Source: Lachnospiraceae bacterium (GTDB taxonomy: Bacteria; Bacillota_A; Clostridia; Lachnospirales; Lachnospiraceae). Taken from it: DNA of 25,746 bases. The position numbers and the translations under genes are program-made. Shown one piece after another: positions 23,808-25,746 of the stretch. The DNA is taken from the NCBI GenBank assembly GCA_017435025.1, contig JAFSFU010000078.1, positions 1 to 25,746 on the forward strand. Reading direction: 5' to 3'. The notes beneath the pieces were generated by a model that ran no database searches, was not told the origin of the DNA, and saw nothing but the letters and a program-made list of their open reading frames with translations. Each line of letters starts with the position of its first letter. The stretch's first letter is position 1.

Positions 23808-24665
23808 ATGATGGGAAAATTAAAATCTGCGATTCCGATTTTTGTCGGTACACTGATCATTGTGTGTGGAATTCATTTCTTCATGATTCCGAATCATTTT
23901 GTTCCGGGCAGTATTTCCGGTCTGGCACTTGTACTGGCGAATTTTATTCCGCTGCCGGTGTCTGCGGTAACTTTGATTTTAAACATGATCTGTTTGGTAT
24001 TAGGTTTCATTTTCATCGGTAGAGAATTCGGTACAAAAGTTGTTGTGATCTCTGTATTGCAGCCTGCGATCATGTACGTGTTTGAGCAGATTTTCCCGAA
24101 TGTGGTCTCTCCTACAGGTGAAATGAGCATGGATGCCGTTTGCATGATCATGTTCATCTGCCTTGGCCAGACAATTTTGTTCCGTGCGAATGCTGCGTCC
24201 GGTGGTCTTGACGTTATTGCCATGATCATGAATAAGTACATGCATATGGATCTTGGTAAGGCCTTGATCATCTGCGGATTTCTTCCGGTTGCATGTTCTG
24301 TATTTGCATACGACATTCAGACCGTTGTTATCGGTGCGATGCTCACTTATCTGCTTGGTGTTGTGCTAGATATGTATCTGGAGAGTTTTTCCAGAAAGAA
24401 GAGAGTTTGTGTCATTTCCGATCAGTATGAAGCGATCCGAAAATACATCATCGATGATATGGACCGCGGTGTGACCGTCAGTCATATTAAAGGCGGATAT
24501 GACGGAAAAGACCGTGTGGAACTTCTTGCGATCATGGACAAGAATGAATATGGACGCCTTCTTGATTTTATCGCAGCAACGGATAACAAAGCATTTGTTA
24601 CTATTTCCGATGTAAATAAAGTAGTTGGCACCTGGAATACATCCAATTATCACGGCTATTTCTAA
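23808..24665 (+). CDS. yitT: YitT family membrane protein (DUF161 plus DUF2179)
   Basis: A 285-aa integral membrane protein of unknown biochemical role. The N-terminal DUF161 part has about five hydrophobic segments, with the family motifs HFFMIPNHFVPGSISGLALV and FRANAASGGLDVIAMIMNKY, and TYLLGVVLDMYLE before the soluble part. The cytoplasmic C-terminal DUF2179 domain begins KKRVCVISDQYEAIRKYIID and includes RGVTVSHIKGGYDGKDR and FVTISDVNKVVGTW. ATG 23808 is chosen because GGAGGGG at 23794-23800 is 7 bases upstream; ATG 23802 would be one base from it. It is divergent from a LysR gene. Family members are common in Firmicutes, and a transport function has been suggested but not established. 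Confidence 0.9.
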   Translation: MMGKLKSAIPIFVGTLIIVCGIHFFMIPNHFVPGSISGLALVLANFIPLPVSAVTLILNMICLVLGFIFIGREFGTKVVVISVLQPAIMYVFEQIFPNVVSPTGEMSMDAVCMIMFICLGQTILFRANAASGGLDVIAMIMNKYMHMDLGKALIICGFLPVACSVFAYDIQTVVIGAMLTYLLGVVLDMYLESFSRKKRVCVISDQYEAIRKYIIDDMDRGVTVSHIKGGYDGKDRVELLAIMDKNEYGRLLDFIAATDNKAFVTISDVNKVVGTWNTSNYHGYF

Positions 24666-24673
24666 AGTGAATG

Positions 24674-24703
24674 TTGACAATTCATTCTCGACAGTGATAT
24701 AAT
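24674..24703 (+). promoter_or_regulatory. Promoter of tRNA-Leu (and apparently of mntP)
   Basis: TTGACA at 24674-24679, an 18-base spacer and TATAAT at 24698-24703. It is the only good promoter between yitT and mntP. A short dyad TGAAT/ATTCA surrounds the -35 box. Confidence 0.88.
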
Positions 24704-24725
24704 TTCATTTGCGCATTGAGCGTAT

Positions 24726-24805
24726 GCGGATGTGGCGGAATTGGCAGACGCACCAGCCTTAGGAGCTGGCGGGTAACCGTGGGGGTTCAAGTCCCTTCAT
24801 CCGCA
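24726..24805 (+). tRNA. tRNA-Leu (anticodon TAG)
   Basis: Acceptor arms GCGGATG and CATCCGC with discriminator A. The anticodon stem CCAGC/GCTGG holds loop CTTAGGA (anticodon TAG). A short class II variable arm (CGG-GTAA-CCG) and a T arm with TTCAAGT follow. No CCA is encoded. The gene runs into the manganese riboswitch with only about six bases between. Confidence 0.96.
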
Positions 24806-24811
24806 TTCTCA

Positions 24812-24905
24812 GAATGAGGGAGTAATCAACATCGGGTGAGTCGATGTAGCGTTGTCAACATCCTGGATTTGAATCCTGGCTTCGCTTGAAATGATGAGAC
24901 TTATC
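24812..24905 (+). promoter_or_regulatory. yybP-ykoY family manganese riboswitch
   Basis: The 5' part GAGGGAGTAATC and the 3' part GAAATGATGAGACTTATC resemble the conserved ends of the yybP-ykoY element, with helices between (ACATC-GGGTGAGTC-GATGT and TCCTGGATTTGAATCCTGG). It directly precedes a terminator and mntP, a classic target of this Mn2+ sensor. Its last bases form the left arm of the terminator, so Mn2+ binding should prevent termination and turn mntP on. The ends are approximate. Confidence 0.82.
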
Positions 24906-24933
24906 TGTCTTTGAGGCAGGTAGGTCTTTTTTT
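24898..24933 (+). terminator. Terminator of the manganese riboswitch expression platform
   Basis: The 12-base arms 24898-24909 and 24915-24926 pair fully if G-U pairs are allowed, with a 5-base loop and seven T. The left arm overlaps the 3' end of the aptamer, giving mutually exclusive folds. Confidence 0.87.
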
Positions 24934-24948
24934 ATGGAGGAGGAAACG

Positions 24949-25521
24949 ATGAGTTTAACAGAGCTTTTTATAATCGCAGTGGGACTTTCCATGGATGCCT
25001 GTGCTGTGTCCGTTTGTAAGGGACTTTCTGTACCGAAAATGAAACTGAGCCATGCACTGACATGCGGCATTTATTTTGGCGGCTTTCAGGGCCTAATGCC
25101 GCTGATCGGATATCTGCTTGGCAGTCAGTTTGAGGAGATGATCGTGAGCATTGACCATTGGGTGGCGTTTATTCTTCTTGGAATCATTGGTTTTAATATG
25201 ATCAAAGAATCCCGAGAGGATGAGTGTGAGGCCTGTTCTATGGACTGCTCATTTGATATGAAGGCAATGATCCCGTTGGCAATAGCAACCAGTATCGACG
25301 CGTTGGCAGTCGGTGTGACATTTGCTTTCCTGCGTGTAAATATTATCTGGGCTGTGACTTTCATTGCTGCTACCACTTTCGTGTTCTCTGCAGTTGGTGT
25401 AAAGATTGGCAACGTGTTTGGTGCTAAGTTTAAATCTAAGGCCGAGTTTGCCGGCGGCGTGATCCTGATCCTGATGGGAACAAAAATCTTGCTGGAACAT
25501 CTGGGAATTCTTGCATTTTAA
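24949..25521 (+). CDS. mntP: Manganese efflux pump MntP
   Basis: Exports Mn2+ from the cytoplasm. The 190-aa protein has six predicted membrane helices arranged as two DUF204 repeats. The repeat motif appears first as [15 protein letters not shown] (helix 1, with the conserved Asp) and again as [15 protein letters not shown] (helix 4). Helix 2 contains [15 protein letters not shown], and the loop between halves is short and Cys-rich ([10 protein letters not shown]). Length matches the usual 180-190 aa. ATG 24949 is chosen because GGAGGAGG (24936-24943) is 5 bases upstream; the earlier ATG at 24934 lies inside this site and touches the terminator T run. Expression is probably induced by Mn2+ through the riboswitch. 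The only visible promoter is that of tRNA-Leu. Confidence 0.94.
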   Translation: MSLTELFIIAVGLSMDACAVSVCKGLSVPKMKLSHALTCGIYFGGFQGLMPLIGYLLGSQFEEMIVSIDHWVAFILLGIIGFNMIKESREDECEACSMDCSFDMKAMIPLAIATSIDALAVGVTFAFLRVNIIWAVTFIAATTFVFSAVGVKIGNVFGAKFKSKAEFAGGVILILMGTKILLEHLGILAF

Positions 25522-25634
25522 AAGAATAGTTGGAAGGGGCAGTTCAGAAAAGTATATATGAAAAAATGATGTTCAAATATACCCTATTTCATGTGTTTAT
25601 GGGTGTTTATTCATCTTTTGAGTATACATACATG

Positions 25635-25694
25635 AAAACCGCTTCAGAATATACCAAAAAGTAACGATTTCGGTATATTCTGAAGCGGTTTTTT
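25635..25694. terminator. Bidirectional terminator after mntP
   Basis: Perfect 21-base inverted repeat (25635-25655 with 25672-25692) and a 16-base loop, an A run on the left and six T on the right. It can terminate mntP and a convergent minus-strand gene. Confidence 0.88.
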
Positions 25695-25707
25695 CATATG
25701 GATACTC

Positions 25708-25746
25708 TTAAGTATTTTCTACAATCGCACAATCTCCGCAGACAGC
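25708..25746 (-). CDS. Possible C-terminal tail of a convergent gene
   Basis: On the minus strand the last 39 bases read as 12 codons (AVCGDCAIVENT) followed by TAA, entering from outside the window. The bidirectional terminator lies 13 bases beyond the stop, as expected for a real gene end. The stretch is far too short to name a family. Confidence 0.35.
   Translation of the reverse strand, partial: AVCGDCAIVENT

Noticed and set aside
24855..24885. Second tRNA or tRNA fragment suggested by GGATTTGAATCC
   Set aside because: There is no acceptor, D or anticodon arm around it; the segment fits a helix-loop of the manganese riboswitch.
1..25746. CRISPR array, insertion sequence or prophage
   Set aside because: No regularly spaced repeats, transposase, integrase or phage-like genes were seen on either strand.

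Overview
The window looks like a chromosomal segment (or metagenomic contig) of a gut-type Clostridia bacterium, most likely Lachnospiraceae. The reasons are moderate G+C, strong purine-rich ribosome binding sites, tRNA genes without an encoded CCA, Firmicutes-type lipoproteins with Ala/Glu-rich linkers, a YitT protein, and cohesin and dockerin modules. This assignment is an inference from style; no marker gene was compared.

Layout. (1) 1-3663: the first ~111 bases do not belong to the following gene and appear to be a junction. A 5'-truncated M20 metallopeptidase follows, then frlB (fructosamine-6-phosphate deglycase), frlD (fructosamine kinase) and a GntR/UTRA regulator, all on the + strand. 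This is an Amadori-product catabolic operon. (2) 3664-4050: terminator, tRNA-Gly(GCC) with a full-consensus promoter, and a long bidirectional terminator hairpin. (3) 4183-12902: a cobalamin-riboswitch operon. Its product set is a 945-aa secreted protein (transcobalamin-like DUF4430 domain, alpha-toroid, cohesin-like domain, dockerin), a membrane-anchored cohesin, a DUF4430 lipoprotein, an ECF transporter T subunit, and one polypeptide fusing both ECF ATPases with an S component. I read this as a complete vitamin B12 capture and import system in which the soluble binder is docked on the cell through cohesin-dockerin pairing. It is the most interesting part of the window.

(4) 13166-22737: a Dpp/Opp-type peptide ABC transporter. 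A first binding lipoprotein is followed by two permeases and two ATPases, then come two further binding-protein paralogues, each with its own promoter and terminator. The three paralogues are mosaics of each other, use strongly biased codons, and have structured leaders near their ribosome binding sites. (5) 22786-24665: a LysR regulator divergent from a YitT membrane protein, with a T-N11-A type dyad between them. (6) 24674-25746: a tRNA-Leu(TAG) gene running directly into a yybP-ykoY-type manganese riboswitch, a terminator and mntP (Mn2+ exporter), then a bidirectional terminator and possibly the tail of a convergent gene at the edge.

The themes are nutrient capture (glycated amino compounds, cobalamin, peptides) and metal homeostasis, with much of the control exerted by RNA structure: two riboswitches, intercistronic hairpins and leader hairpins.
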